Below, one piece after another: positions 28,290 through 37,183 of a DNA stretch of 64,000 nucleotides. Each line of letters starts with the position of its first letter. The stretch's first letter is position 1. Below the pieces are notes generated by a model. The model saw nothing but the letters and a program-made list of their open reading frames with translations. It was not told where the DNA came from and ran no database searches. The stretch is taken from contig CAVPTW010000005.1 in assembly GCA_963708735.1 (NCBI GenBank), positions 1 to 64,000 of the forward strand, written 5' to 3'. A program made the translations under genes and the position numbers. The stretch comes from JAGPUQ01 sp963708735 (GTDB taxonomy: Bacteria > Pseudomonadota > Gammaproteobacteria > Pseudomonadales > Porticoccaceae).

Positions 28290-28801
28290 GGATAGGCCGC
28301 CAGCAGCTCGGCAACGGCGTCCGGCGCGACATTGCCGTGGAGGTCGTCGTCGATCATCAGTGTCGGTCCGCGGTCGCAGGCGCCCAGACAGCAGACCGGC
28401 AGCAAGGTGAAGCGCTGATCCGGCGTGGTCTGGCCGTAGCCGATGCCGAGTTGCTGCTCCAGTGCGGCGCGCAGTTCGTCGTAGCCGGTGAGATAGCACG
28501 AGATGCTGTCGCACAGCTTGATGACGTGGCGGCCGACCGGCTGGCGGAAAATCAGGCTGTAGAAAGTCGCGACGCCTTCGAGGTCGGCGGCGGAAATACC
28601 GATCAGCGCTGCCACCGGCGCGAGCGCCCCGTCCGGCACCCAGCCGCGGTGCTGCTGCACGATCTTGAGCGCCTCGATGCTGGCGGCGCGACCATCCGGG
28701 TAGTGACCGAGCGCGTGTTCGATGGCGTGGCGCTCGGCATCACTCAGCACGAAGGGCGCGGCGCGCTCCAGATCGGTGAGCCGGATCAGGTTGTCGTTCA
28801 T
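28286..28801 (-). CDS. nuoE: NADH-quinone oxidoreductase subunit E ([2Fe-2S])
   Basis: Thioredoxin-fold [2Fe-2S] subunit holding N1a. Cluster cysteines occur in CDSISC and VCCLGACDRGP. The ATG at MNDNLIRLTDLER fits family length (171 residues); the frame continues upstream without a better start. An 87-base gap separates it from nuoCD, the largest gap in the operon. Confidence 0.95.
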   Translation of the reverse strand: MNDNLIRLTDLERAAPFVLSDAERHAIEHALGHYPDGRAASIEALKIVQQHRGWVPDGALAPVAALIGISAADLEGVATFYSLIFRQPVGRHVIKLCDSISCYLTGYDELRAALEQQLGIGYGQTTPDQRFTLLPVCCLGACDRGPTLMIDDDLHGNVAPDAVAELLAAYP

Positions 28802-28888
28802 GGCGTTACTCCCGCGATCAGCCCGGCGCGCCCGTGAAGCACCCCCCCGCAATGGCTGCGGATCGCGCCGGGTGCCGGAAAGACAGCG

Positions 28889-30670
28889 TCAGCGGTCAAC
28901 ATCGGCCATCACAAAATCGATACTGGCGACGTGCGCGATCAGGTCGGGCACCATTTGGCCGCGCACCACGGACGGGATCTGTTGCAGGTGCGTGAAACTC
29001 GGGGTGCGGATGCGGGTGCGGTAGCTTGAGGTGCTGTGGTCGCTCATCAGGTAATAGCTGTTGATGCCCTTGGTGGCCTCGACCATCTGGCTGGTCTCGC
29101 CGGCCGGCATCACCGGTCCCCAGGACACGCCGAGGAAATGCGGAATCAGGGTGTCGATGTCGCGCAGGGTGCGCTCCTTCGGCGGCGGACAGGTCAGCGG
29201 ATGATCGGCCTTGTACGGCCCCGAGGGCATGTTGTCGAGACACTGCCGAATGATGCCCAGCGACTGGCGGATTTCTTCCTCGCGCGCCAGCGCCCGGTCG
29301 TAGACATCGCCGTTGTGGAACACCGGCACGTCGAAGTCGAACTGTTCGTAGCCGGAATAGGGGCGCGCCTTGCGCAGATCGTAGTTGCAGCCGGTGGCGC
29401 GCAGGCCGGGGCCGGTGACGCCCCAATCCATCGCGTTGGCGGTGTCGTACACGGCAACGCCCTTGCAGCGCGCCTTGAGAATGGCGTTCTCCAGCGCGGC
29501 CTTGCGATAACCGTCGAGGCGTTTGGGCATCCACTCGAGAAACTCGCGCACCTTGCGGTCCCAGCCGCGCGGCAGATCCTGGGCGACGCCGCCGATGCGG
29601 AACCACGCGGGATGCATGCGAAAACCGGTGATGGCCTCGATCACGTCGTAGGCTTTCTGGCGGTCGACAAACATGAAGAACACCGGCGACATGGCGCCGA
29701 GATCCTGGGCAAAAGTGCCGTAAAACAGCAGATGCGAGCAGATCCGGAAGAATTCCACCAGCATCACCCGGATCGTCTTGACGCGCTCCGGCACCTGGAT
29801 GCCGGCGAGTTTTTCCAGCGCCAGCACATAGGGCAGATTGTTCATGACCCCACCGAGATAATCGATGCGGTCGGTGTAGGGAATATAGGAATGCCAGGAC
29901 TGGCGCTCGCCCATCTTCTCGGCGCCACGGTGGTGGTAGCCGATGTCGGGCACGCAGTCGACCACCTCTTCGCCATCCAGCTGCAGCACGATGCGGAAGG
30001 CGCCGTGGGCGGAGGGATGGTTGGGGCCCAGGTTGAGGAACATGAAATCGTGATCGTCGGTGCTGCGTTTCATGCCCCAATCCTCGGGGATGAAGCGCAG
30101 CGCCTCCTGCTCCTGATCCTGACGCAGGGCGTCGAGATGGAAGGGATCGAATTCGGTGGCGCGCGCCGGATAGTCCTTGCGCAGCGGGTGGCCGGTCCAG
30201 GTGGGCGGCAGCAGGATGCGGCGCAGACGCGGGTGGCCTTCGAACCCGATACCGAACAGATCCCAGACTTCGCGCTCGTACCAGTTGGCGTTCGGATAGA
30301 TGCCGGACACGGTCGGCAGCGAGGGAAAATCGCCGCGCAAGGCGACCTTGATGCGGATGTCGCCCTGCCCGCGCGTGGCAATGTCGCGCGCCACCGACAG
30401 CAGGTGATAGACGACGGTGAAATCCGCCGCCGGCAGGCCGTCGCGGTACTTGCGCAGACGCTCGTCGACCGCGGTCAGGTCGTACAGCATCGCGTAGGGC
30501 TGCGTCACTCCGGTGCGCAGCAGGCGCAGGACCTCGGCAATGCGCGCCACCGGTACCCACAGGGTCGGAACCCGATCGACAGTGTGCTCGACCGTGACCG
30601 CATCGGTGCCGCACAGTGCGATGATCGCGCTGGCGCTGTCAGGCAACCCGGGAACCGCGCCGTCGGCCAT
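28889..30670 (-). CDS. nuoCD: NADH-quinone oxidoreductase fused subunit C/D
   Basis: 593-residue fusion of the 30-kDa (NuoC, about residues 1-185) and 49-kDa (NuoD, from about 205) subunits, as in Escherichia and relatives. The NuoC part has NANWYEREVWDLFGI; the NuoD part has NLGPNHPSAHGAFR, the quinone-site region, and DIGYHHRGAEKMGER. The fusion argues for a gammaproteobacterial-type complex I. Confidence 0.97.
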   Translation of the reverse strand: MADGAVPGLPDSASAIIALCGTDAVTVEHTVDRVPTLWVPVARIAEVLRLLRTGVTQPYAMLYDLTAVDERLRKYRDGLPAADFTVVYHLLSVARDIATRGQGDIRIKVALRGDFPSLPTVSGIYPNANWYEREVWDLFGIGFEGHPRLRRILLPPTWTGHPLRKDYPARATEFDPFHLDALRQDQEQEALRFIPEDWGMKRSTDDHDFMFLNLGPNHPSAHGAFRIVLQLDGEEVVDCVPDIGYHHRGAEKMGERQSWHSYIPYTDRIDYLGGVMNNLPYVLALEKLAGIQVPERVKTIRVMLVEFFRICSHLLFYGTFAQDLGAMSPVFFMFVDRQKAYDVIEAITGFRMHPAWFRIGGVAQDLPRGWDRKVREFLEWMPKRLDGYRKAALENAILKARCKGVAVYDTANAMDWGVTGPGLRATGCNYDLRKARPYSGYEQFDFDVPVFHNGDVYDRALAREEEIRQSLGIIRQCLDNMPSGPYKADHPLTCPPPKERTLRDIDTLIPHFLGVSWGPVMPAGETSQMVEATKGINSYYLMSDHSTSSYRTRIRTPSFTHLQQIPSVVRGQMVPDLIAHVASIDFVMADVDR

Positions 30671-30673
30671 CCG

Positions 30674-31333
30674 TCAGACCTCGTCCGGGGTGCGCAGCAC
30701 GGTCTGCGCCTTGCGCTCGGCCTGCTTCAGATCACGCTGGACCGGCATCTCGGCCTGGTAAATTCCCTGATCGCCGACCACCCAGGACAGCGGCCGCCGC
30801 TCCTTGCCGATCGAATCCTGGAGCAGCATCAGCCCCTGGAGAAAGGCCTCGGGGCGCGGCGGACAGCCCGCCACATAGAGATCCACCGGGAGAAACTTGT
30901 CCACACCCTGCACCACGGAATAGATGTCGTACATGCCGCCGGAGTTGGCGCAGGAACCCATGGAAATCACCCACTTGGGCTCCAGCAACTGCTCGTACAG
31001 GCGTTGCACGACCGGCGCCATCTTGATGAAACAGGTGCCGGCAATGACCATCAGGTCGGCCTGGCGCGGCGACGCGCGAATCACTTCGGCGCCGAAGCGG
31101 GCGATGTCATGGGTCGAGGTAAACGCGGTCGCCATCTCGACATAGCAGCACGACAATCCAAAGTTGTAGGGCCAGATCGAATGCTTGCGCCCCCACTGCA
31201 CCAGATCCGACAGCTTGGCGGTCAGCACATTGCGGCGAACTTCTTCTTCCGTGAAGGCTTCTTCGGTCTTGATGGTGAGGGGCGAAACGCCCGTGGGGCG
31301 ATTGGGATCGACGCGGGTAAAGCTGTATCGCAT
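30674..31333 (-). CDS. nuoB: NADH-quinone oxidoreductase subunit B (N2 cluster)
   Basis: Carries the terminal [4Fe-4S] cluster N2 next to the quinone site. The tandem cysteines in LSCCYVEMA plus MGSCANSGG and VAGCPPRPEAF are intact. 219 residues; the C-terminal basic tail continues past the core domain. Confidence 0.97.
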   Translation of the reverse strand: MRYSFTRVDPNRPTGVSPLTIKTEEAFTEEEVRRNVLTAKLSDLVQWGRKHSIWPYNFGLSCCYVEMATAFTSTHDIARFGAEVIRASPRQADLMVIAGTCFIKMAPVVQRLYEQLLEPKWVISMGSCANSGGMYDIYSVVQGVDKFLPVDLYVAGCPPRPEAFLQGLMLLQDSIGKERRPLSWVVGDQGIYQAEMPVQRDLKQAERKAQTVLRTPDEV

Positions 31334-31350
31334 GGGATCGGCCTCGCGCC

Positions 31351-31773
31351 TCAGGAATTATTGCCGGGCGAACGCCGGAAATAGGTACGCGGCGCCCAGT
31401 CGAGGGCACCGATGCGGATCAGGTAGATCAGACTGGCGCCCAGTACACCGATGAAGAGCGCCGCCTCGATAAAGCCGGCCCAACCCGCTTCGCGCACAGA
31501 CACCGCCCACGCATAGAGAAACAGCGCCTCGACATCGAAAATCACGAAGAACACCGCCACCAGGTAGAACTTGGCCGACAGGCGCAGGCGCTCGGGTGAG
31601 GCGGAAACCACGCCCGACTCGAACGGTTCGTTGCGCGCGCGCGCACCGCTGCGACCGCCCAGTAACCAGGACAGACCGAGCATCAGCCAGCAAAGTCCGA
31701 ACACCGCCACGACATAAACTGCCGTGCCCCAGAATTCGGGGGCGTCCGGGAAGATTTTCAATAGCTCGGTCAT
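31351..31773 (-). CDS. nuoA: NADH-quinone oxidoreductase subunit A
   Basis: First gene of the nuo operon; three-helix membrane subunit of 140 residues. The family blocks NEPFESGVVSA and the acidic helix FFVIFDVEALFLYAWAVS are present. It ends 17 bases before nuoB. The upstream leader of about 190 bases follows a good -10 box. Confidence 0.96.
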   Translation of the reverse strand: MTELLKIFPDAPEFWGTAVYVVAVFGLCWLMLGLSWLLGGRSGARARNEPFESGVVSASPERLRLSAKFYLVAVFFVIFDVEALFLYAWAVSVREAGWAGFIEAALFIGVLGASLIYLIRIGALDWAPRTYFRRSPGNNS

Positions 31774-31793
31774 GTAAAGCTTCGCTAGGTCCG

Positions 31794-31863
31794 GCGGAGT
31801 CCGCCGTACAAGGTCGCCGTGTTCGGGGTTAGATCAGGGTTCCGGGCTAGACCGGACTCCGCC
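31794..31863 (-). promoter_or_regulatory. Leader inverted repeat upstream of nuoA
   Basis: GGCGGAGTCCG (31794-31804) pairs with CGGACTCCGCC (31853-31863); the first arm also sits in a tight palindrome GGCGGA-G-TCCGCC. Both would be in the nuo leader RNA. A regulatory role is only inferred. Confidence 0.35.
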
Positions 31864-31970
31864 AACCGCGTTGGCCAGCCCCGCACCGGTTTACCGCCTG
31901 CGGCTGACCCGCGGCGGTTGACCAAGCGGCGGGTAACCGTCACGAATTGGCCCGGTGCCAGCGGGCCGGG

Positions 31971-31976
31971 ATTATA
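31971..31976 (-). promoter_or_regulatory. Candidate nuo operon promoter (-10 TATAAT)
   Basis: A perfect TATAAT on the minus strand would start transcription near 31964, about 190 bases before nuoA. No good -35 is visible, so an activator may be needed. Confidence 0.5.
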
Positions 31977-32036
31977 GACCAGCAGCATTCGGCGACGCTA
32001 ACCTAAATCAATTTTAATCAATACCCTGCCGTTTTC

Positions 32037-32186
32037 ATGGCGCGAGCGGCGGGCGTACCCATTCCGGTACCCGCGACCGAGTCCGATACCCTTGCCTATG
32101 GCGAGGCGCCCGGCGGCACCGTGCTCACCCGCCTGTTTCAGGATCCCGACGGCTTCATCCTGCAATTCGACGAACGCCTCGGATGA
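32037..32186 (+). pseudogene. Truncated C-terminal remnant of a VOC/glyoxalase-like gene
   Basis: A 49-codon open frame ends APGGTVLTRLFQDPDGFILQ-type sequence, which resembles the last beta strands of glyoxalase/bleomycin-resistance (VOC) proteins, including the terminal metal-ligand Glu region. The usual N-terminal half is missing; upstream the frame is closed by stops in AT-rich sequence. It lies in the 583-base stretch between nuoA and the next intact gene. Recognition rests on a short motif. Confidence 0.5.
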
Positions 32187-32356
32187 CCGGTGGGACGTCG
32201 CCGGCAACACAGATTCGGGCGCCAACTTTGTGGGCACTCTGTGAACTCGCCCTCGCCCCGGCGTTGGTTTCCGCAAGCACTCTCTCTATACTCCAGGTAA
32301 AACGACCCGCCGTGCACGGGCGCGCGTCGACCTGGTTCACTCAGGAGGGAGCATCG

Positions 32357-32689
32357 GTGAAACTGCAAGCCTTCAGAACAAATACGATGGCGCGTCCGCT
32401 GGCATTGACTGCGGCACTGCTGTTGTGCCAGCCGGCATTCGCGACTACCGATGACGATGCAGATCCGAACGATGTGTCCGCGATGGACATGACCGGCGAT
32501 CTGCTGATCGGGCGCCCGCTGTTGTTCACCGCTACCGTGCTCGGTACCGCCATCTGGCTCGTGGCCCTGCCATTTACCGCCGCGGGCGGAAATGTAAAGG
32601 AGTCCGGACAAAAGCTGGTGGTCTGGCCGGCAAAAAATACCTTCGTCCGCTGCCTCGGCTGCCCTACGGCCGGCTACAAGAAAGATTGA
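32357..32689 (+). CDS. Small exported protein, one membrane helix, conserved family of unknown function
   Basis: 110 residues from a GTG that follows a strong AGGAGG at eight bases; the longer open frame upstream has no such site. Features: signal peptide (ALTAALLLCQPAFA), an acidic linker, one hydrophobic segment LLFTATVLGTAIWLVALPF, and a conserved-looking tail PAKNTFVRCLGCP. I recall similar short proteins in pseudomonads that are sometimes labelled multidrug transporter without support. The two Cys near the C-terminus are notable. Function unknown. Confidence 0.7.
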   Translation: MKLQAFRTNTMARPLALTAALLLCQPAFATTDDDADPNDVSAMDMTGDLLIGRPLLFTATVLGTAIWLVALPFTAAGGNVKESGQKLVVWPAKNTFVRCLGCPTAGYKKD

Positions 32690-32699
32690 TCGACGTATC

Positions 32700-32720
32700 G
32701 GCCGTGCCTTCGGCGCGGCC
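32700..32720 (+). terminator. UUCG-capped hairpin after the small exported protein gene
   Basis: GGCCGTGCC-TTC-GGCGCGGCC forms a nine-pair stem (one G-U) closed by a C(UUCG)G loop, 10 bases after the stop codon. No T run follows, so it may stabilise the 3' end rather than terminate. Confidence 0.45.
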
Positions 32721-32951
32721 TCCGATGTTCTCTGTTCCACAATCGACTCACTGAATTGCGGGCCGCCCGGATGGGGCAAGGGGCGCAGTGCATCCGCGCA
32801 TCCCGACGAACGCGCATTCCAGCCCGGACCAACGAATCGCCCCGTCGTGGGCTGCAAGGATTCAGCCCGCCTTGTCGCTTAGCGGCGATGTCACGTCTCG
32901 GTCACCTCGCGGTTTTCAACCTGAAACATTCCCACTCTAGTCTTGGCGGAC

Positions 32952-33515
32952 ATGAACCGAGTCCGATCAGAGCGCCGTTCCGTACTGGGATATATCCAGC
33001 AGGGAGATATCGTCACCTTCAATTGGTGCATGCGTCGCAAGCGCCGCGAGCTGTTCACAACGGTCGGTCACCTCATCTCCAAAACTGCTGACGGCCCCTA
33101 CTATTTCGCCGCACCCCTGGCGCTGCTGCCGATCAACAGCGCGGCGGCAACCACACTGTTCATCGTGCTCGTCACCGCCTTTGCGATTGAGCGTCCGCTC
33201 TACACCATTCTCAAACGCGGCCTCAAACGCAACCGCCCGGCAGACGCCATGCCCGGTTTCGAAAGTTTCATCGCGCCCGCGGACCAGTTCAGCTTTCCTT
33301 CCGGTCATACCAGCGGCGCTTTTTTGATGGCCACGGCGACCGGCTGGATTTTTCCGGCCCTGCTGGTGCCGCTGTACCTGTGGGCGGCGCTGGTCGGCAC
33401 CTCGCGCGTATTTCTGGGCGTGCACTTTCCCTCCGATATCGCCGCCGGCGCCCTGATGGGCACCAGCATCGGGTTGCTGGCAATCAGCGTGCTGCCTTCT
33501 GGATTGTTCCCCTGA
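32952..33515 (+). CDS. PAP2 family phosphatase (membrane)
   Basis: Integral membrane phosphatase of about 187 residues; PAP2 proteins hydrolyse lipid phosphates such as undecaprenyl diphosphate or phosphatidic acid. All three active-site motifs are present: KRGLKRNRP, FPSGHT and SRVFLGVHFPSD. Hydrophobic helices lie between them. The start is uncertain: this ATG, or a TTG three codons earlier. Its stop overlaps the next ATG (TGATG), so it heads a coupled envelope operon with a glycosyltransferase and a phosphoesterase. Confidence 0.9.
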   Translation: MNRVRSERRSVLGYIQQGDIVTFNWCMRRKRRELFTTVGHLISKTADGPYYFAAPLALLPINSAAATTLFIVLVTAFAIERPLYTILKRGLKRNRPADAMPGFESFIAPADQFSFPSGHTSGAFLMATATGWIFPALLVPLYLWAALVGTSRVFLGVHFPSDIAAGALMGTSIGLLAISVLPSGLFP

Positions 33516-34603
33516 TGCGCATCCTTTACGGCGTCCAGGGCACCGGCAACGGCCATATCACGCGCGCCCGCGCCATGGCCAAAGCCATGGCCGATCAGGG
33601 CCTTGCCGTGGATTACCTGTTTTCCGGGCGGGAACCCGACCAGTTCTTCGACATGGAGCCCTTCGGCGACTACCGCCTCTGCAAGGGCCTCACGCTCGCC
33701 ATTGAAGCGGGTCGGCTGCGCAGCTTCGGAACCCTGCGGAAATTCGCTCCGCGCCGGCTGGTGAACGAAATCCGCGCGCTGGATCTGTCCCCCTACGATC
33801 TCGTCCTCACCGACTTCGAACCGGTCACTGCCTGGGCGGCTCGCCTGCACAACAAACCCTGCGTCGGAATCGGCCACCAGTACGCGTTTCGCTATCCGGT
33901 TCCGCGACCGGCCGGCAACTACCATCAGCGCCTGCTGCTGCGCTGGACGGCGCCAGCGGACAGCTGCCTGGGTTTGCACTGGTACCACTTCGACGCACCG
34001 CTGTTGCCCCCCGTGGCACCTGTGCCCGAGCTGGGCAGCGAGCAGGATGCGCGGCTGATCGTGGTCTACCTGCCCTTCGAGAGGCCCGCCGCCATCAACG
34101 CGCTGCTCAAACCTTTTGTCGACTTCCGGTTCGCGGTGTATCACCCGGATGCCGACGACGTCGCGGCCTGTGCGGCGCACATCCACTGGCAGCGACCCAA
34201 TCGCCACGGCTTTCACCAGGAACTCGCCCGCTCCGGCGGCGTGATTTGCAGTGCCGGATTCGAACTGGCAAGCGAGGCCCTGCAACTGGGCATCAAGCTG
34301 CTGGTCAAGCCCGTGCGGGGACAATCCGAGCAGCACGCCAACGCCATGGCGCTGGTACGGCTGGGAGTGGGTTACACCATGGATCGCCTCGATGGCGCGC
34401 GGGTGCGTGATTGGCTCGAAGGCGGTCGCGCGGTGCGCGTGCGCTATCCGGATGTGGCGGCCGCCATCGCGCGCTGGATCGCTGCCGGACACCACCCCCA
34501 GGACATTCAGACTCTGTCGGCGGCACTGTGGCGCACCACCCGGTTCCCCGACGTCCCGCTGTTTCCACCGCTGGAGATGCATCCTGTTGGCTCGGAACCC
34601 TGA
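33515..34603 (+). CDS. MJ1255/VC2487-family glycosyltransferase
   Basis: 362-residue GT-B fold protein. N-terminal MRILYGVQGTGNGHITRARAMA is the glycine-rich acceptor-side motif of this family; the C-terminal half has GVICSAGFELASEALQLGIK and PVRGQSEQHANA, typical nucleotide-sugar binding segments. The product is likely an envelope glycolipid or polysaccharide intermediate; no substrate is known for the family. The ATG shares a base with the preceding stop, so it is co-translated with PAP2. Confidence 0.82.
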   Translation: MRILYGVQGTGNGHITRARAMAKAMADQGLAVDYLFSGREPDQFFDMEPFGDYRLCKGLTLAIEAGRLRSFGTLRKFAPRRLVNEIRALDLSPYDLVLTDFEPVTAWAARLHNKPCVGIGHQYAFRYPVPRPAGNYHQRLLLRWTAPADSCLGLHWYHFDAPLLPPVAPVPELGSEQDARLIVVYLPFERPAAINALLKPFVDFRFAVYHPDADDVAACAAHIHWQRPNRHGFHQELARSGGVICSAGFELASEALQLGIKLLVKPVRGQSEQHANAMALVRLGVGYTMDRLDGARVRDWLEGGRAVRVRYPDVAAAIARWIAAGHHPQDIQTLSAALWRTTRFPDVPLFPPLEMHPVGSEP

Positions 34604-35609
34604 ATCCGGCACACCTGAAGGCAACACACCCGGCGCGCTGCCGTTTCCCGGACGGCGCACCCCCGACAAACCGGACATCTCTCCGCTGACGCAACGCCTC
34701 AACGCCGTCTGGCTTTCCGATATCCACCTGGGCAGCCGCGGTTGCCGCGCCGAGTTCCTGCTCGACTTTCTGGAGCATACCCAGTGCAACGTGCTTTATC
34801 TGCTCGGCGACATTGTCGATCTGTGGGCCCTGAAACGAAGTTTCTACTGGCCGCGCAGCCACCAGGCCGTACTGCGCAAGATTATTGCCAAAGCCGGTGA
34901 GGGGACCCGCGTGGTCTATGTGCCCGGCAACCACGACATGCTGGCGCGCGATATCGCCGCCCGACAGTTTCTCGATATCGAGGTGGCGATGGAGGCGGTT
35001 CACACCACCGCGGATGGCCGTCGGCTGCTGCTGATACACGGCGACCAGTTCGATCATGTGGTGCTGTGCTCGCGCTTCAATCGCTGGGTCGGCAACGCCA
35101 GTTATTCGCTGCTGTTGATACTCAATCAGCTCGCCAACGGTGCGCGGCGCCAACTGCGGTTGCCCTACTGGTCGCTCGCCTACTATGTGAAAAATCGCGT
35201 CGGCAACGCGCGCGCGGCGATCGAAACCTTCGAGCACGCCGCGGTGCATGAGGCGCGCCGACGCGGTTTCGACGGCGTGATCTGCGGCCACATCCACCAG
35301 CCGGAACTGCGGGTGATCGACGATCTCCTCTACTGCAACGACGGCGACTGGGTCGAAAGCTGCACCGCGCTGGTGGAACACCGCGTCGGCCGCCTGGAAC
35401 TGGTGCACTGGGGCGATCTGCAACAGCCCATCAAGTGCGAACATGCCGCGGGTGCGGGGGAGACTTCCAGTTGCTGCAATTGCCACGCCTGTCGGCACGC
35501 TGACCGATCCGCGGCGACTGCCAGGCGCCGTCAGGCCGCCCGCACCGGCTGGCGCCGGGCACGCACGCCGGCCGGTTGGGGATCGATGCCGCGACCAATC
35601 GCCATGTAG
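34587..35609 (+). CDS. LpxH-like calcineurin metallophosphoesterase
   Basis: 340 residues. Metal-binding motifs WLSDIHLG, LLGDIVDLW, PGNHDM, HGDQFD and CGHIHQPE identify a UDP-2,3-diacylglucosamine-diphosphatase-like phosphoesterase. The start is a TTG (or CTG one codon earlier) inside the end of the glycosyltransferase gene, with GGAG upstream; no ATG fits. The last 50 residues, rich in Cys, His and Arg, are unlike the family and the final 79 bases run antisense into ugd, suggesting loss of an earlier stop. Whether it is the cell's LpxH is unknown. Confidence 0.8.
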   Translation: MARNPESGTPEGNTPGALPFPGRRTPDKPDISPLTQRLNAVWLSDIHLGSRGCRAEFLLDFLEHTQCNVLYLLGDIVDLWALKRSFYWPRSHQAVLRKIIAKAGEGTRVVYVPGNHDMLARDIAARQFLDIEVAMEAVHTTADGRRLLLIHGDQFDHVVLCSRFNRWVGNASYSLLLILNQLANGARRQLRLPYWSLAYYVKNRVGNARAAIETFEHAAVHEARRRGFDGVICGHIHQPELRVIDDLLYCNDGDWVESCTALVEHRVGRLELVHWGDLQQPIKCEHAAGAGETSSCCNCHACRHADRSAATARRRQAARTGWRRARTPAGWGSMPRPIAM

Positions 35610-36907
35610 TCAAAACCCTGTTCCGCCAGCAGCGCCGGGTCGTAGAGGTTGCGGCCATCGAAAATCACCGGGTTGCGCAACAGCGTCCGCAACAGATCGA
35701 AATCCGGGGCCCAGAAACCCTTCCATTCAGTGCAGATGATCAATGCGTCGGCGCCCTTGGCAGCGGCCTCCTTGGTGCCGAGCAGCAGCAGATCGTCACG
35801 CTCGCCATAACGCGCCTGGCACTCATTCATGGCGCGTGGATCGAAGGCCCGTACCCGCGCGCCCGCTTGCCAGAGGGCTTCGAGCAACGCGCGACTCGGC
35901 GCTTCGCGCATGTCGTCGGTGCGCGGTTTGAACGCGAGGCCCCAAACTGCGAAGGTGCGCCCACGGATGTCCTTGTCGTAATAGGCGAGGACCTTCTCGG
36001 CGAGCCGCTGTTTCTGCCGCTCGTTTACCTCCCGGACGGCGCGCAGCAACTGGGGCCGGTAGCCCAAATTGAGCGCCATGGCTTCCAGTGCGCGCACATC
36101 CTTGGGAAAACACGAACCGCCGTAACCGCAGCCCGGATAGATGAACTGATAGCCGATGCGGGGATCGGCACCAATACCCTGACGAACTTTTTCGATATCG
36201 GCGCCCAGGATCTCGGCAATATTGGCGATCTCGTTGATAAAGCTGATCTTGGTGGCCAGCATGGCGTTGGCGGCGTATTTGGTCAGCTCCGCCGAGCGCA
36301 CGTCCATCACCATGATGCGCTCGTGATTGCGGTTGAATGGCGCGTAGAGGCTGCGCAGAACTTTCTCCGCCCAAGGCGAATCGGTACCGATGACGATGCG
36401 ATCCGGTTTCATGAAATCGCCAACTGCCGCGCCTTCCTTGAGAAACTCCGGATTGGACGCCACCGCGAAGTCGAGCTTCGCGCCCCGCTTGGCCAGCACT
36501 TGCCCAATACGTTCGCGCACCTGTTCGGTCGTCCCCACCGGCACGGTGGACTTGGTGACCACCAGCGCCTGCTGCTCCAGATGGCGCCCCACCAGCGTCG
36601 CCGCCGCCAGCACATGGCAGATATCCGCGGAGCCGTCCTCGCCGGGCGGTGTGCCGACGGCGATGATGATTACCTCGGCACCGGCCAAGGCCGTGGCTGG
36701 CGCATCGCTGAAAGCGAGCGATGCGGCCCGCATGCCCTGGACGATACAGTCCTCCAGGCCAGGTTCGAAGACCGGGCAGATGCCCTGGCGCAAGCGGTCG
36801 ATGCGGGTGCTGTCGATATCGAAACACACGACCTGATGACCGGCATTGGCGAGGCAGGCGCTGCTCACCAGCCCCACATAACCGCTACCCATTACCGTGA
36901 CTTTCAT
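35531..36907 (-). CDS. ugd: UDP-glucose 6-dehydrogenase
   Basis: Oxidises UDP-glucose to UDP-glucuronate for envelope polysaccharide or lipid modification. 458 residues: N-terminal Rossmann motif VMGSGYVGLVSSACLA, catalytic-Cys block GYGGSCFPKDV, and the C-terminal UDP-binding domain (AVWGLAFKPRTDDMREAPS). GGAGG precedes the ATG by six bases. Its end overlaps the convergent phosphoesterase gene. Confidence 0.96.
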   Translation of the reverse strand: MKVTVMGSGYVGLVSSACLANAGHQVVCFDIDSTRIDRLRQGICPVFEPGLEDCIVQGMRAASLAFSDAPATALAGAEVIIIAVGTPPGEDGSADICHVLAAATLVGRHLEQQALVVTKSTVPVGTTEQVRERIGQVLAKRGAKLDFAVASNPEFLKEGAAVGDFMKPDRIVIGTDSPWAEKVLRSLYAPFNRNHERIMVMDVRSAELTKYAANAMLATKISFINEIANIAEILGADIEKVRQGIGADPRIGYQFIYPGCGYGGSCFPKDVRALEAMALNLGYRPQLLRAVREVNERQKQRLAEKVLAYYDKDIRGRTFAVWGLAFKPRTDDMREAPSRALLEALWQAGARVRAFDPRAMNECQARYGERDDLLLLGTKEAAAKGADALIICTEWKGFWAPDFDLLRTLLRNPVIFDGRNLYDPALLAEQGFDYMAIGRGIDPQPAGVRARRQPVRAA

Positions 36908-36997
36908 GGCTGCCTCCGGCAGTGTTGTCGCGGGCAATTGTCGGGGTTCAGTGTGACCGGATTATGTCCCCGGCTGCGGTCTTGCGAGCCGGCGGAC

Positions 36998-37025
36998 TTG
37001 CGGGTGGGCGGGCTTGGGTTACACT
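36998..37025 (+). promoter_or_regulatory. Candidate sigma-70 promoter for gshA
   Basis: TTGCGG (36998-37003), 16-base spacer, TACACT (37020-37025). Transcription would begin near 37032, leaving a leader of about 150 bases before gshA. Confidence 0.5.
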
Positions 37026-37183
37026 GAAAGCCAGCCATTCCAGACTCGCACCATGACCCCAATGCGCGCACACAATGCCGGCGCCTGCCCCCGGCAACGA
37101 CGGAGCACGGGCTCCCTCCGGCCGCAGGCGTCGACTCCGCGCCATCGCGGCACCACCCGCATCCGCTGCTGACGCCCGTCTCC

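Noticed and set aside
31774..32036. tRNA gene upstream of nuoA, as seen in some proteobacteria
   Set aside because: No T-loop or cloverleaf sequence could be found on either strand.
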